Source of the DNA: Halarcobacter sp.
GTDB taxonomy: Bacteria > Campylobacterota > Campylobacteria > Campylobacterales > Arcobacteraceae
NCBI RefSeq assembly: GCF_963676935.1
Contig: NZ_OY781470.1
Location: forward strand, 558,001 to 622,000
Length of the DNA: 64,000 nucleotides
Reading direction: 5' to 3'
A model generated the notes under the pieces. That model worked only from the letters and a program-made list of their open reading frames with translations. It had not been told where the DNA came from and made no database searches. A program made the position numbers and the translations under genes. Of the stretch, positions 35,099 to 44,112 are shown piece by piece; within the stretch, counting starts at the first letter, position 1; the number at the start of each line of letters is the position of its first letter.

Positions 35099-37825
35099 AT
35101 GGATTACAAAGAGAGTTTACTACTACCAAACACAAAGTTTCCAATGAGGGGAAATCTTCCTCAGAACGAACCAAAAAGATATAAACTTTGGGATGAAACA
35201 AAAGTTTATGAAAGAATGAAAACTAATAGAAAAGACAGAGAGTCTTTTACTTTACATGATGGACCACCATATGCAAATGGGCATATTCATATTGGACACG
35301 CATTAAATAAAATATTGAAAGATATTATTGTTAAATACCATTATTTTAATGGGAAATCAGTGAGATATGTTCCAGGTTGGGATTGTCATGGTCTACCAAT
35401 TGAACAAAAAGTTGAAGAAAAAATCGGAAGTACAAAGAAAAAAGAGCTTCCTAAATCAAAAATTAGAGAGTTATGTAGAGAACATGCTTCAAGATTTATT
35501 GATATTCAAAGAGACGAGTTTAAAAAACTTGGAGTTATAGGTGATTGGGATAAACCATATTTAACTATGGATTTCAAATTTGAAGCTAATATTTATAGAG
35601 AACTTTGCGCAATTGCAACTAAAGGTTTATTAGTACAAAGATCTAAACCAGTATACTGGTCATGGGCAGCACAAACTGCACTTGCTGAAGCTGAAGTTGA
35701 GTATGAAGATAAAACTTCACCATCAATTTTTGTTGCATTTAAACATGAAACTTTAGATGCAAGTGTAATAATCTGGACAACAACTCCTTGGACACTACCT
35801 GCAAATACAGGAATTGCTTTAAATGCTGAAGAGGAATATGTAAAAACTAGTGACAAGTTTATCGTTGCCAAAAAACTTTACAACTCTTTAATTGAACAAG
35901 AGGTAATTAAAGGTGAAGTTGTAGATTCAATTGACCCTAAAACTTTAGAAAATACAAATGCAATCAATCCATTAAATGGCAGAACATCAAAAATTGTTCT
36001 TGGTGATCACGTTGAGATGGAATCAGGTACAGGTGCAGTTCATACAGCTCCAGGACACGGTGAGGATGACTACAAAATAGGACTTCAATATGGTCTTGAT
36101 GTTATTATGCCAGTTGATGCAGAGGGTAAATATGATGAAACAATAGTTAGAGAAAAACTATTTAAAGATACAGATAAATATCTTGGGATGCATGTATTTA
36201 AAGCAAATGCTATGATTTTAGAAGAGTTAGGTGATGCTTTATTAAAACATGTTGATATCAGACACTCTTATCCACACTGTTGGAGAACTCATAAACCTAT
36301 TATTTTTAGAGCTACAAAACAATGGTTTATCTCAATTGATGATGAATATGGAAATAAAAATAATACTTTAAGAGATAATGCTTTAAATGCATTAGAAGAG
36401 ATTGAATTTTTTCCAACATGGGGTAAAAATAGATTAAAAGCTATGTTAGAAGGACGTCCAGATTGGTGTATCTCTAGACAAAGAGACTGGGGTGTTCCAA
36501 TTGCATTCTTTAGAAATAAAAAAACTGATGAAATCATTTTTGATGAAAAAGTTTTAAATTATACAGCTATGATTTTTGAACAAAAAGGTTGTGATGCTTG
36601 GTATGACTTATCAATTGAAGAGTTATTATATCCAGGTAGCGGATTAAATCCTGAAGATTTAGAAAAAACTATGGATATCTTAGATGTATGGTTTGATTCA
36701 GGTTCAACACAAAATGCAGTTTTAAGAAGTAGAAACTATGATGCAGGAACATTTCCTGCTGATATGTATTTAGAAGGAAGTGATCAACATAGAGGTTGGT
36801 TCCAGTCTTCTTTATTAACAACTTTAGCTTCACAAGAGATTGCTCCATACAAAGCCTTAGTTACACATGGATTCACTATGGATGAAAAAGGTGAAAAAAT
36901 GTCTAAGTCTAAAGGAAATGTTGTAGACCCTGATAAGGTTATGAAACAGTATGGTTCTGAGATCCTTAGACTTTGGGTTGCAATGAGTGATTATCAAAAT
37001 GATCAAAAAATATCTGATAATATCTTAAAACAAAATGCAGAGTTATACAGAAAAATAAGAAATACAGCAAGATTTTTACTTGCTAATGTTAGTGACTTAG
37101 AAGAGATTGTTTCAGTTGATAAAATGGGGATTTTAGATAAATGGGTTTTAAACAGAGCTAAGAAAACATTTGATGAGATTGAAGCAGCATTTTCTATTTA
37201 TGAATATTCTAAAGGATTAAATAAATTAAACAACTTCTTAGTAGTTGATCTTTCAGGTATCTATTTAGATGTGTGTAAAGATAGATTATATTGTGATGAT
37301 AAAAACGATATTCATAGAATTGCATCTCAAAGTGCAATGGCTATAATCTTGAGAAAACTTATCTCAACATTGGCTTGTATATTAACTTATACTATGGATG
37401 AATTACTTGAGTTCGCACCTTCATTTATTAAAGGTGAGGCTAAAGATATTTTTGATTTTGAAAAAGTTGTTTTACCTGAAGTTGAAAGTAATCTTAATGA
37501 AGAGATTTTATTATCTGCTAAAGATAAATTTAGTGAAGCTATCGATACACTTAAAAAAGAAAAAATTATTAAATCAACTTTAGAGCTAGAAATCTCTACA
37601 AGTTGTGAAGATATTTTAGCTTTAGAAAGAGTTGAAATGGAAGATTGGTTCTTAGTTAGTTCAATTACAACTGAAGAGCAATCTGATGTTTTAGCAACAT
37701 TTGAAATTGATGATATTAAATTTACAGTTGCTAAAGCAAAAAAAGCGAAGTGTCCAAGATGTTGGAAATTTACTTCAGATAGTGAAGAACATCTGTGTAG
37801 TAGATGTGAAAGTGTTTTAAACTAA
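35099..37825 (+). CDS. ileS: isoleucyl-tRNA synthetase
   Basis: IleS charges tRNA-Ile and edits valine. I place the start at 35099 (MDYKESLLLP), 21 bases inside the longest frame, with AAGG upstream. The 908-residue protein has the class I HIGH motif PPYANGHIHIGHA, the editing-domain WTTTPWTLPAN, the KMSKS motif GEKMSKSKGN and a C-terminal zinc site CPRC...CSRC (last 30 residues), which is the zinc-bearing bacterial type. Trp residue phrases DVWFDSG and SDQHRGWFQSS are also typical. It is followed by a short ORF one base later. Confidence 0.96.
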   Translation: MDYKESLLLPNTKFPMRGNLPQNEPKRYKLWDETKVYERMKTNRKDRESFTLHDGPPYANGHIHIGHALNKILKDIIVKYHYFNGKSVRYVPGWDCHGLPIEQKVEEKIGSTKKKELPKSKIRELCREHASRFIDIQRDEFKKLGVIGDWDKPYLTMDFKFEANIYRELCAIATKGLLVQRSKPVYWSWAAQTALAEAEVEYEDKTSPSIFVAFKHETLDASVIIWTTTPWTLPANTGIALNAEEEYVKTSDKFIVAKKLYNSLIEQEVIKGEVVDSIDPKTLENTNAINPLNGRTSKIVLGDHVEMESGTGAVHTAPGHGEDDYKIGLQYGLDVIMPVDAEGKYDETIVREKLFKDTDKYLGMHVFKANAMILEELGDALLKHVDIRHSYPHCWRTHKPIIFRATKQWFISIDDEYGNKNNTLRDNALNALEEIEFFPTWGKNRLKAMLEGRPDWCISRQRDWGVPIAFFRNKKTDEIIFDEKVLNYTAMIFEQKGCDAWYDLSIEELLYPGSGLNPEDLEKTMDILDVWFDSGSTQNAVLRSRNYDAGTFPADMYLEGSDQHRGWFQSSLLTTLASQEIAPYKALVTHGFTMDEKGEKMSKSKGNVVDPDKVMKQYGSEILRLWVAMSDYQNDQKISDNILKQNAELYRKIRNTARFLLANVSDLEEIVSVDKMGILDKWVLNRAKKTFDEIEAAFSIYEYSKGLNKLNNFLVVDLSGIYLDVCKDRLYCDDKNDIHRIASQSAMAIILRKLISTLACILTYTMDELLEFAPSFIKGEAKDIFDFEKVVLPEVESNLNEEILLSAKDKFSEAIDTLKKEKIIKSTLELEISTSCEDILALERVEMEDWFLVSSITTEEQSDVLATFEIDDIKFTVAKAKKAKCPRCWKFTSDSEEHLCSRCESVLN

Positions 37826-37826
37826 G

Positions 37827-37949
37827 ATGTTTGAATCTGAAGTTACATTAACATTTATATTCTCAACAATAGCTGTTATTCTTGTATTAATAGCTATGGG
37901 AATACTTTATGTAAACAAAAAAAGTAAGAAGGTAAAAAAAGAACAATGA
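37827..37949 (+). CDS. 40-residue single-pass membrane protein
   Basis: This short ORF starts one base after the ileS stop and its stop codon overlaps the nfu start (ATGA), so it fits tightly in an operon. It encodes a short acidic N-terminus, one hydrophobic helix (about residues 7-27, rich in Ile, Leu and Val) and a Lys-rich tail ending KKVKKEQ. The compact packing with no wasted base on either side is what supports it. I know no function; a membrane microprotein is likely. Confidence 0.6.
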   Translation: MFESEVTLTFIFSTIAVILVLIAMGILYVNKKSKKVKKEQ

Positions 37950-38224
37950 TGCCATTTACTGATGAAGATTTAAGGCCACCAGTTGAATCTATAATAAAAA
38001 ATAAAATTGCACCTATGTTGGCAAAAGATGGTGGAGCAATAGAACTACTTGATATAAAAGATGGGCGAGTATTTGTTCAACTTCAAGGTGCTTGTGTTGG
38101 ATGTAGTGCAAGTGGAAGTACACTTAAATTTATTGTTGAGAAAGAATTAAAAGCTGCAATACATCCAGAATTGGAAATTGTAAACGTACCTCAAGGTATG
38201 GAAAATAACTTACAGGAGCTTTAA
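37946..38224 (+). CDS. NifU C-terminal-domain (Nfu) iron-sulfur carrier
   Basis: Nfu proteins carry and deliver iron-sulfur clusters. The 92-residue protein has the conserved CVGCSASGSTLKF with the cluster-binding CxxC and the preceding GGAIELLDI region, the full Nfu domain with nothing added. Two adjacent ATG codons (37946 and 37949) can start it, and the first overlaps the short membrane ORF. It shares one base with the next gene. Confidence 0.9.
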   Translation: MMPFTDEDLRPPVESIIKNKIAPMLAKDGGAIELLDIKDGRVFVQLQGACVGCSASGSTLKFIVEKELKAAIHPELEIVNVPQGMENNLQEL

Positions 38225-38817
38225 TGGTAAATGAGAATAGACTTTTAAATGAAGCAAATAAATATTTTATGGATAAACAATATGAAAAAGCTTTATTTAT
38301 TTATTCACAACTATCATCAACTTTCCCTGAAAATAAAGAGTACCCTATATATGCGTTGTTTTGTGATATAGCAAGTGAAGATGAAGAGAAGGCTCAATCT
38401 TTATTTGATTATTTCGCTGTTGCAAAAAATGAAAATATTGATGATGCAATTGCTTATGTTGAAGATGTAGTAAATGCATATGATGGGGATGTAGATAAAA
38501 TGATGCAGATTCTAGAAGAATTAACATCATCTACAGTTGATTCTTTAGATGCCATTAGATATGAAGATTTCAAAAGATTAATAATCTCAAGAGGTTCATT
38601 TAGAATTGCATTTGAAGATATTATGTTTTCTACAAAAGTAGCAATTGAAACAAAAGAGGATTTTTTTGATTTTGTTGACAAACTTATAGAAAACGATTTT
38701 AATAGTACGGCTTACTCATATTTAGATGGTTTTAATGACTATTTCTCTTATGATTCAAAAATAGAAGAGCTATATAAAAAATTGGAAGATAAAAAAATTG
38801 CAACTAATCATAAATAA
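38224..38817 (+). CDS. acidic repeat-helix protein, TPR-like, of unknown function
   Basis: This 197-residue soluble protein starts with a helix pair resembling a tetratricopeptide repeat (LLNEANKYFMDKQYEKALFIYSQL, shown here as the first 25 or so residues) and continues with acidic helices. No signal peptide or catalytic motif is visible. Its start overlaps the nfu stop by one base and its end overlaps murE by 20 bases, so it belongs to the same operon. A scaffold role is possible but not shown. Confidence 0.7.
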   Translation: MVNENRLLNEANKYFMDKQYEKALFIYSQLSSTFPENKEYPIYALFCDIASEDEEKAQSLFDYFAVAKNENIDDAIAYVEDVVNAYDGDVDKMMQILEELTSSTVDSLDAIRYEDFKRLIISRGSFRIAFEDIMFSTKVAIETKEDFFDFVDKLIENDFNSTAYSYLDGFNDYFSYDSKIEELYKKLEDKKIATNHK

Positions 38818-40081
38818 TAAAGTTTATACTGATAATTCAAAAGAAGCGAATGAAAACTCATATTTTGTTATCTCAAAACAAAATGAAAAATTTGTTGAAG
38901 ATGCTAAAAAAAATGGATGTAAAGAGTTCATTGAAGCTAAAGATTTAAAAAAACATCTTGATATGTCGAAAATAAAAGTTGTTGGTATTACAGGAACAAA
39001 TGGTAAAACTACAACTGCAGCAGCTATATATTCTATGCTTTTAGATTTAGGATATAAAGTTGCTTTACAAGGTACAAGAGGTTTTTTTATAAATGATGAA
39101 AAAATTGAAGATTATACATTAACAACTCCTGTACAACTTGCAAATTTTGCACATATACAAAAAGCACTTGAAAATGGTTGTCAATATTTTATTATGGAAG
39201 TAAGTTCCCATGCAATTGAGCAAAAAAGGATTGAGGGCTTAGATTTTGAACTAAAAGTTCTTACAAATATTACAAGAGATCATTTAGATTATCACAAAAC
39301 TATAGAAGAGTATATAAAAGTTAAAAACTCATTTTTTGATGATGAGAGTAAAAAGCTTGTAAATAAAGATGATAAAAATGCTAAATTTAATACTAAAAAT
39401 GCTTTAACTTATGGTTTAGAAAATCCATCAACTTATAATGTATCTGCATATTCATTTAAAAATGGTACAAATGTTATGTTTACTAAAATAGACAAAGTAT
39501 ATTCATATACATCTAGTTTGATGGGTATATTTAATATTTATAATATAATGGCAGCAGTTGCTAGTGTTGATATGATTACTGATAACTCTTTAGAGCAGAT
39601 TTGTGAAGTTACAGAGAATTTTGCAGGAGTTAGTGGGAGAATGGAGATAATCTCTAGTGATCCTTTAGTAATTGTAGATTTTGCCCATACCCCAGATGGG
39701 ATGAAAGAGGTTTATGAAAGTTTCAATCACTATGATATTATTACAGTATTTGGAGCAGGTGGAGATAGGGATAAAGATAAAAGACCTCTTATGGGGAAAA
39801 TAGCTTCTGATTATGCAAAAACTATAATAGTAACTTCAGATAATCCAAGATTTGAAGACCCTGATATGATTATTGAAGATATTTGTGTGGGGATAAAAAA
39901 CAAAGAAAATCTTTTTGTTGAAATAAATAGAAAAGAAGCAATAAAACTTGCTATTGAAATTGGTAAAAAAAATCCAAGTAGCGTTGTTTTAATTTTAGGA
40001 AAAGGTGATGAACCTTATCAAATTATTTATGATAAAAAAATGCCTTTAGTGGATAAAGATGAGGTGTTGAAGCATATCTAA
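38798..40081 (+). CDS. murE: UDP-N-acetylmuramoyl-tripeptide synthetase MurE
   Basis: MurE adds meso-diaminopimelate to UDP-MurNAc-L-Ala-D-Glu. The start is TTG at 38798, preceded by GGAAG, giving 427 residues with the expected opening; the next ATG would remove the N-terminal region. Motifs are the ATP loop GITGTNGKTTT (about 62-72), EVSSHA, the ligase region FAHTPDGM and DNPRFEDP, whose DNPR is the diaminopimelate selector. The N-terminal domain is shorter than in E. coli. It overlaps the preceding gene by 20 bases and converges with the gene at 40078, overlapping by 4 bases. Confidence 0.93.
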   Translation: MQLIINNKVYTDNSKEANENSYFVISKQNEKFVEDAKKNGCKEFIEAKDLKKHLDMSKIKVVGITGTNGKTTTAAAIYSMLLDLGYKVALQGTRGFFINDEKIEDYTLTTPVQLANFAHIQKALENGCQYFIMEVSSHAIEQKRIEGLDFELKVLTNITRDHLDYHKTIEEYIKVKNSFFDDESKKLVNKDDKNAKFNTKNALTYGLENPSTYNVSAYSFKNGTNVMFTKIDKVYSYTSSLMGIFNIYNIMAAVASVDMITDNSLEQICEVTENFAGVSGRMEIISSDPLVIVDFAHTPDGMKEVYESFNHYDIITVFGAGGDRDKDKRPLMGKIASDYAKTIIVTSDNPRFEDPDMIIEDICVGIKNKENLFVEINRKEAIKLAIEIGKKNPSSVVLILGKGDEPYQIIYDKKMPLVDKDEVLKHI

Positions 40082-40794
40082 TGATATGCTCTAATTATCA
40101 CACCTTTCTCTTTTTCATTGTCAGATTTTACATAATATTGTGATGATGTAACAATTGTAGATTCCCCAAGGGTTTTCTTTATATACCAAACACTTTCAAG
40201 TATTCTTTCAGTAGATAAACCAATATTTAAGTACTCTTTGATTTTTTCTTTCTCTTCTTTAGTTTTATCACTTAGGTTTTTTTCAATATCATTATAAATA
40301 ATCGAATCATTTTCAGAAATTAGAGGTACAACCTCAAACCTATTTGCAGTTTTATTTTTATCTAAAAATTTATCAAGGTTTTCTTTACACTCTTTTATTG
40401 GAAGTGAAATTTTTCCATTTTTAAAGGAATAACATTTAAAAGTATCATAGTTCTTAGAATTATATAATTTATTGAAATAACTTTTCTCTTCATCTGTTTT
40501 ATTTGGTTTAACTAAATCTTTTTTATCTTGATTAAAAAGATATATTGTTACAAAAATCAATATGGCTAAAACAGAAACTAATATTAAAAGAAGTGAGTTA
40601 AAATTTAAATTATTAAAAGAAAATTTATTTTTTTTATTAATAGGCATTTTTGTTTGAGTAGTTTTTCTTTTACTCATTTTATCTCTATTATTTGATGCAG
40701 CTTTTATTTGTTCTTTTAATCTATTTTCAATCTCTTCTTGACTAAATGTTTTATCCATAACACCTTTTAATTCATTTTTTTTTATATCTTCCAA
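40078..40794 (-). CDS. uncharacterised membrane protein at the end of the MoxR/VWA operon
   Basis: I do not recognise this 238-residue protein. It has a Lys/Asn-rich cytoplasmic N-terminal part of about 68 residues, one membrane helix (about 70-90, LLLILVSVLAILIFVTIYLF) and an exported remainder with three cysteines (about 121, 135 and none later certain). It follows the VWA gene by 11 bases, so it is very likely the last gene of that operon. Its stop overlaps that of murE. It may be the operon-specific envelope partner of the VWA protein. Confidence 0.65.
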   Translation of the reverse strand: MEDIKKNELKGVMDKTFSQEEIENRLKEQIKAASNNRDKMSKRKTTQTKMPINKKNKFSFNNLNFNSLLLILVSVLAILIFVTIYLFNQDKKDLVKPNKTDEEKSYFNKLYNSKNYDTFKCYSFKNGKISLPIKECKENLDKFLDKNKTANRFEVVPLISENDSIIYNDIEKNLSDKTKEEKEKIKEYLNIGLSTERILESVWYIKKTLGESTIVTSSQYYVKSDNEKEKGVIIRAYH

Positions 40795-40805
40795 AATTTA
40801 CCTTA

Positions 40806-41720
40806 TTATTCTTTATTTTTTAAATAAATATAGATTATTAATGAAATGATAGCTAAAAAGAGTGGATAGAAAAATAAATACACTTTTAGAGTGATTTTAT
40901 TGTTTTCTATTTTACTTTTTTCTAGTAAATCTATTCTTTTATAAATCTCATTTAAATCATCTTTTGAATATGCGGTATAAGATTTTCCATTTGTTTCATT
41001 TGAAATCTTATTTAACATAATCTTATTTGAGTTTCCGATCCCCACTGTATATACTTTTATAGAATATTTCTTTAAAAGTTTTAATATGATTTCAAGAGGG
41101 ATATTACTAGCATTATCTTCCCCATCACTAAGTAAGATTACTATTTTAGATTTTGCTTTAGAATCTTTTAGAATATTTACAGATGAAGCTAAAGAATCTA
41201 ACATAGCAGTTTTATCTCCAACTATTCCAACTTCTAAATAATCAACAATCTCTTTTTGTGCTTCTTTATCAAAACTAAGTGGAGTTGCCATCATAACTGA
41301 TGTTCCAAAAACTACAATAGCAATATTATCATTTACTCTTTTAGGAATAAAATCTTTTACAATACTTTTTACTACATCAAATCTTTCTTCACTTTCATTG
41401 TTTCTATTTAATCCTTTTTCTTTCATAGAACCACTAGTATCAAGGCTAAGAACAATATCTATTCCATCATTTTTTATTAATTGAGTGTTTAATTGTTTAT
41501 ATGGAGATGACAAAGCAATTACTGAACCAATTATTACTAGATATTTTAGGATTGAAGTTAAAATCATAGATTTATGTTTGCTTTGTGAAAAAATATTTAA
41601 GTGGGGAATAATATATGTTGGAATTTTTGCTTTACAAAATATTGAGCAAAAAATAAAAAGCAATATTAATAAAAGTAGATATGGGTATTCAAATTTTATA
41701 CTTAATAAATAATCAAACAT
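40806..41720 (-). CDS. VWA-domain membrane protein, BatA/B-like
   Basis: The 304-residue protein has N-terminal helices (about 11-30 and 58-75), a von Willebrand A domain (about 85-265) and a C-terminal helix (about 277-299). The MIDAS metal site is visible as DTSGSMKEKG (DxSxS), with a Thr in GDKTAM and Asp in LLSDGEDNAS. It is in the periplasm by topology. It overlaps the upstream gene by 8 bases. In MoxR operons such proteins assemble or signal at the envelope; the target here is unknown. Confidence 0.88.
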   Translation of the reverse strand: MFDYLLSIKFEYPYLLLLILLFIFCSIFCKAKIPTYIIPHLNIFSQSKHKSMILTSILKYLVIIGSVIALSSPYKQLNTQLIKNDGIDIVLSLDTSGSMKEKGLNRNNESEERFDVVKSIVKDFIPKRVNDNIAIVVFGTSVMMATPLSFDKEAQKEIVDYLEVGIVGDKTAMLDSLASSVNILKDSKAKSKIVILLSDGEDNASNIPLEIILKLLKKYSIKVYTVGIGNSNKIMLNKISNETNGKSYTAYSKDDLNEIYKRIDLLEKSKIENNKITLKVYLFFYPLFLAIISLIIYIYLKNKE

Positions 41721-42099
41721 CTACATTGTCCATAAATCTTCCAAAAAGGATTTTAAAATCATCATTAAGAGGCTCTACATCTTTTTTATATTTATACAAT
41801 TCTAACTCTTCAATTAACTCATAAGCAAGTTTCTTTTCTCTATCGCTTTGACTAATAAGTCTTGCATACTTAGTAATAGTATATGCAGCTTTTTTAGAAT
41901 CACTTAGGTCAAGATTTTTAAGTATTGAGTAGTACTCTTTTTTCTTATTCTTTTTTCTTGTTAAAAAATATCTAATAAGTATAAAAAGAAGAATAAAAAT
42001 TATAAGTGAAGCTATAATCCATAAAAACATATAAATATATAAAGAGTAATCAGGAATATCAACTAACTCTTTAATATCATTAATCTTTATATCATTCAT
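41713..42099 (-). CDS. small single-pass protein of the MoxR/VWA operon (DUF4381-like)
   Basis: The 128-residue protein has one membrane helix (about 23-46) near the N-terminus and a charged cytoplasmic C-terminal region with Arg/Lys after the helix. It overlaps the DUF58 gene by one base and the VWA gene by 8 bases. In similar operons a DUF4381-type protein occupies this slot, but the sequence match is weak, so I rely on position and topology. Confidence 0.6.
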   Translation of the reverse strand: MNDIKINDIKELVDIPDYSLYIYMFLWIIASLIIFILLFILIRYFLTRKKNKKKEYYSILKNLDLSDSKKAAYTITKYARLISQSDREKKLAYELIEELELYKYKKDVEPLNDDFKILFGRFMDNVDV

Positions 42100-42932
42100 T
42101 ATTTCATCAACCTTAATAGTTTTGGAAGAGGTTCTTCCTCTGTATATATCTTAGTAAATTTAATCCCACATTTTTGAAAATGCTCATAGAGTTTATGGTC
42201 ATTTGCTTTTACTCTTTTTTGATACTCTCTTATCATTGATTTATCTATATTTCCATCAAATGTTTGATTAGTAGCTGGATCTACAAGGTTTACATTTCCT
42301 AATTCAAAGGGATCCTCTTCAAATCTATCCCTAACCATAATTGCAATAATCTCATGTTTTCTACTAAGAAGTTTAAAATCGAGATTCTCTATATCAAAAA
42401 AATCACCAACAAGAAAAATAATTGATTTTTTTCTAATTTTTTTAAATAATTCATTACTTAAATTTTTTAGATTTACACTTTTACCTATACAATCATAATT
42501 AAATATTTTTTCACTCATCATTGTAACAGCAAAATTTCTTTTAGATTTTTTCGTACAAAGTTCCAAAGATTCATTTGCTATAAAAGATGAGAAAGGATCT
42601 CCTTGTTTTATACAAGAGTAACCAAGTATAGAACAAATTTCAGTTACTAATTCTTGTTTAAATCTTTTTGAACCAAAATATATTGAACCATTTAATATGG
42701 GTACAATATTTATATTTAATTCTTTTTGAGCATGAAACACTTTTACAAAAGGTTTTTTAAATTTAGCAGAGATTAGCCAATCTATTTTTTTAACATCTTC
42801 TCCATATTCATACTCTTTTAGCTCTAAAAAATCATACCCTTCACCTTTTAATAAAGATGAATTATTTCCTATGATTTCTGAAAATATATTTCTTCTGGTT
42901 TTGATTATGATTTTTTTTAAAGTTTTATTCAT
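42099..42932 (-). CDS. DUF58 protein of the MoxR/VWA operon
   Basis: This 277-residue soluble protein has the DUF58 pattern: Y-D-F-LELKEYEYGEDVKKIDWLISAKFKKPFVK, in parts, with the conserved R/W-D-x-x-x-R-like stretch replaced by W-L-I-S-A-K, and the later HEIIAIMVRDRFE that belongs to a degenerate VWA-like fold. DUF58 proteins are thought to act as adaptors between MoxR ATPases and VWA proteins. It lies 3 bases after moxR and overlaps the next gene by one base. Confidence 0.85.
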   Translation of the reverse strand: MNKTLKKIIIKTRRNIFSEIIGNNSSLLKGEGYDFLELKEYEYGEDVKKIDWLISAKFKKPFVKVFHAQKELNINIVPILNGSIYFGSKRFKQELVTEICSILGYSCIKQGDPFSSFIANESLELCTKKSKRNFAVTMMSEKIFNYDCIGKSVNLKNLSNELFKKIRKKSIIFLVGDFFDIENLDFKLLSRKHEIIAIMVRDRFEEDPFELGNVNLVDPATNQTFDGNIDKSMIREYQKRVKANDHKLYEHFQKCGIKFTKIYTEEEPLPKLLRLMK

Positions 42933-42935
42933 AGA

Positions 42936-43886
42936 TTATGGAATATCAATTTTTTCTAATACTTTTTGGATTAAATCATCAACTTTTATATCCATAGCTT
43001 CTGCTTCATAAGTTAGTATAATTCTATGTCTTAATACATTTTTTGCAACTAAAGCTATATCAATAGGACTAACATAATTATTGCCTCTAATAAAAGCCAT
43101 AGCTTTTACAGCTTTAAACATATCAATTGTAGCTCTTGGGCTTGCTCCAAATTGGATATAATCTTTTATCTCATCAAGATTATAATTTTCTGGTTCTCTT
43201 GTTGCACATATAATATCAACAATGTACTTTTCTAACTCATTATCAATATGTACATTTTGAACCTCATGTTTTAAAGTAATAAGAGTATCTTTATTTATGA
43301 TTTTATTTAGTTCTAAAATCTCATTTGAAGTTACTTTTTTAGCTATTTCGTATTCTTCTTCTTTAGTATTATATCCCACAACTATTTTAAACATAAATCT
43401 ATCAAGTTGTGCTTCAGGTAAAGAATAAGCTCCCTCTTGTTCAATTGGATTTTGAGTTGCTAAAACTAAAAATGGTGAATCTACAGTAAAAGTGTCATCG
43501 GCAATTGTAACTTGTCTTTCTTGCATAACTTCAAGTAGCGCAGATTGAACCTTTGCAGGAGCTCTATTTATCTCATCTGCTAATAAAAGATTTGTAAAGA
43601 TTGGACCTCTTTTTATTTTGAAATCACCACTTTTCATATCATAAATCTGTGCACCAATTATATCACTAGGTAATAAATCTGGTGTAAATTGAACTCTTTT
43701 AAATTTTAGGTCAATTACATTTGCTACAGTTTTTACTGTTGTGGTTTTAGCAAGTCCTGGAACCCCCTCTAAGAGTATATGTCCATTTGTTAGTAATCCT
43801 ATTAAAATAGAATTAACCATATCATCTTGACCAATAACAACTTTAGATATTTCATTTTTTATTTCTGTGATTTTTGTATATAACAT
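42936..43886 (-). CDS. MoxR-family AAA+ ATPase
   Basis: The 316-residue ATPase leads the operon. It has Walker A GVPGLAKTT (about 40-48), the Walker B region LLADEINRAPAKVQSALLE (in part), sensor 1 ATQNPIEQEG and sensor 2 GASPRATI. MoxR ATPases act as chaperones for VWA-domain partners, which fits the genes that follow. The 226-base stretch upstream holds a hairpin at 43940-43968 and divides it from the divergent flavoprotein gene. Confidence 0.93.
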   Translation of the reverse strand: MLYTKITEIKNEISKVVIGQDDMVNSILIGLLTNGHILLEGVPGLAKTTTVKTVANVIDLKFKRVQFTPDLLPSDIIGAQIYDMKSGDFKIKRGPIFTNLLLADEINRAPAKVQSALLEVMQERQVTIADDTFTVDSPFLVLATQNPIEQEGAYSLPEAQLDRFMFKIVVGYNTKEEEYEIAKKVTSNEILELNKIINKDTLITLKHEVQNVHIDNELEKYIVDIICATREPENYNLDEIKDYIQFGASPRATIDMFKAVKAMAFIRGNNYVSPIDIALVAKNVLRHRIILTYEAEAMDIKVDDLIQKVLEKIDIP

Positions 43887-43939
43887 TTAGCTCTTCTTCA
43901 ATGTAAGTATAAATTTGCGTTATTCTATCAAAAGTTAGG

Positions 43940-43968
43940 TTTTAAGAGCTTAAAATAAACTCTTAAAA
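43940..43968. repeat. hairpin in the moxR-flavoprotein intergenic region
   Basis: TTTTAAGAG and CTCTTAAAA pair around an 11-base loop. A smaller GAGT/ACTC pair lies near 44003. It could regulate either divergent gene or be a remnant; no T-run is present. Confidence 0.4.
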
Positions 43969-44112
43969 GTTTCTTAAAAATGAGTTTATAAAGTGTAGTT
44001 AAATCTGAGTTCAGACTCAAAAAAATTTGAATAAAAAGTAAACAATAAATTCTTGAATATATTATTTTATGGATTATAATGAATATAGAACTAAATCTAA
44101 AAGGAGATTGAT

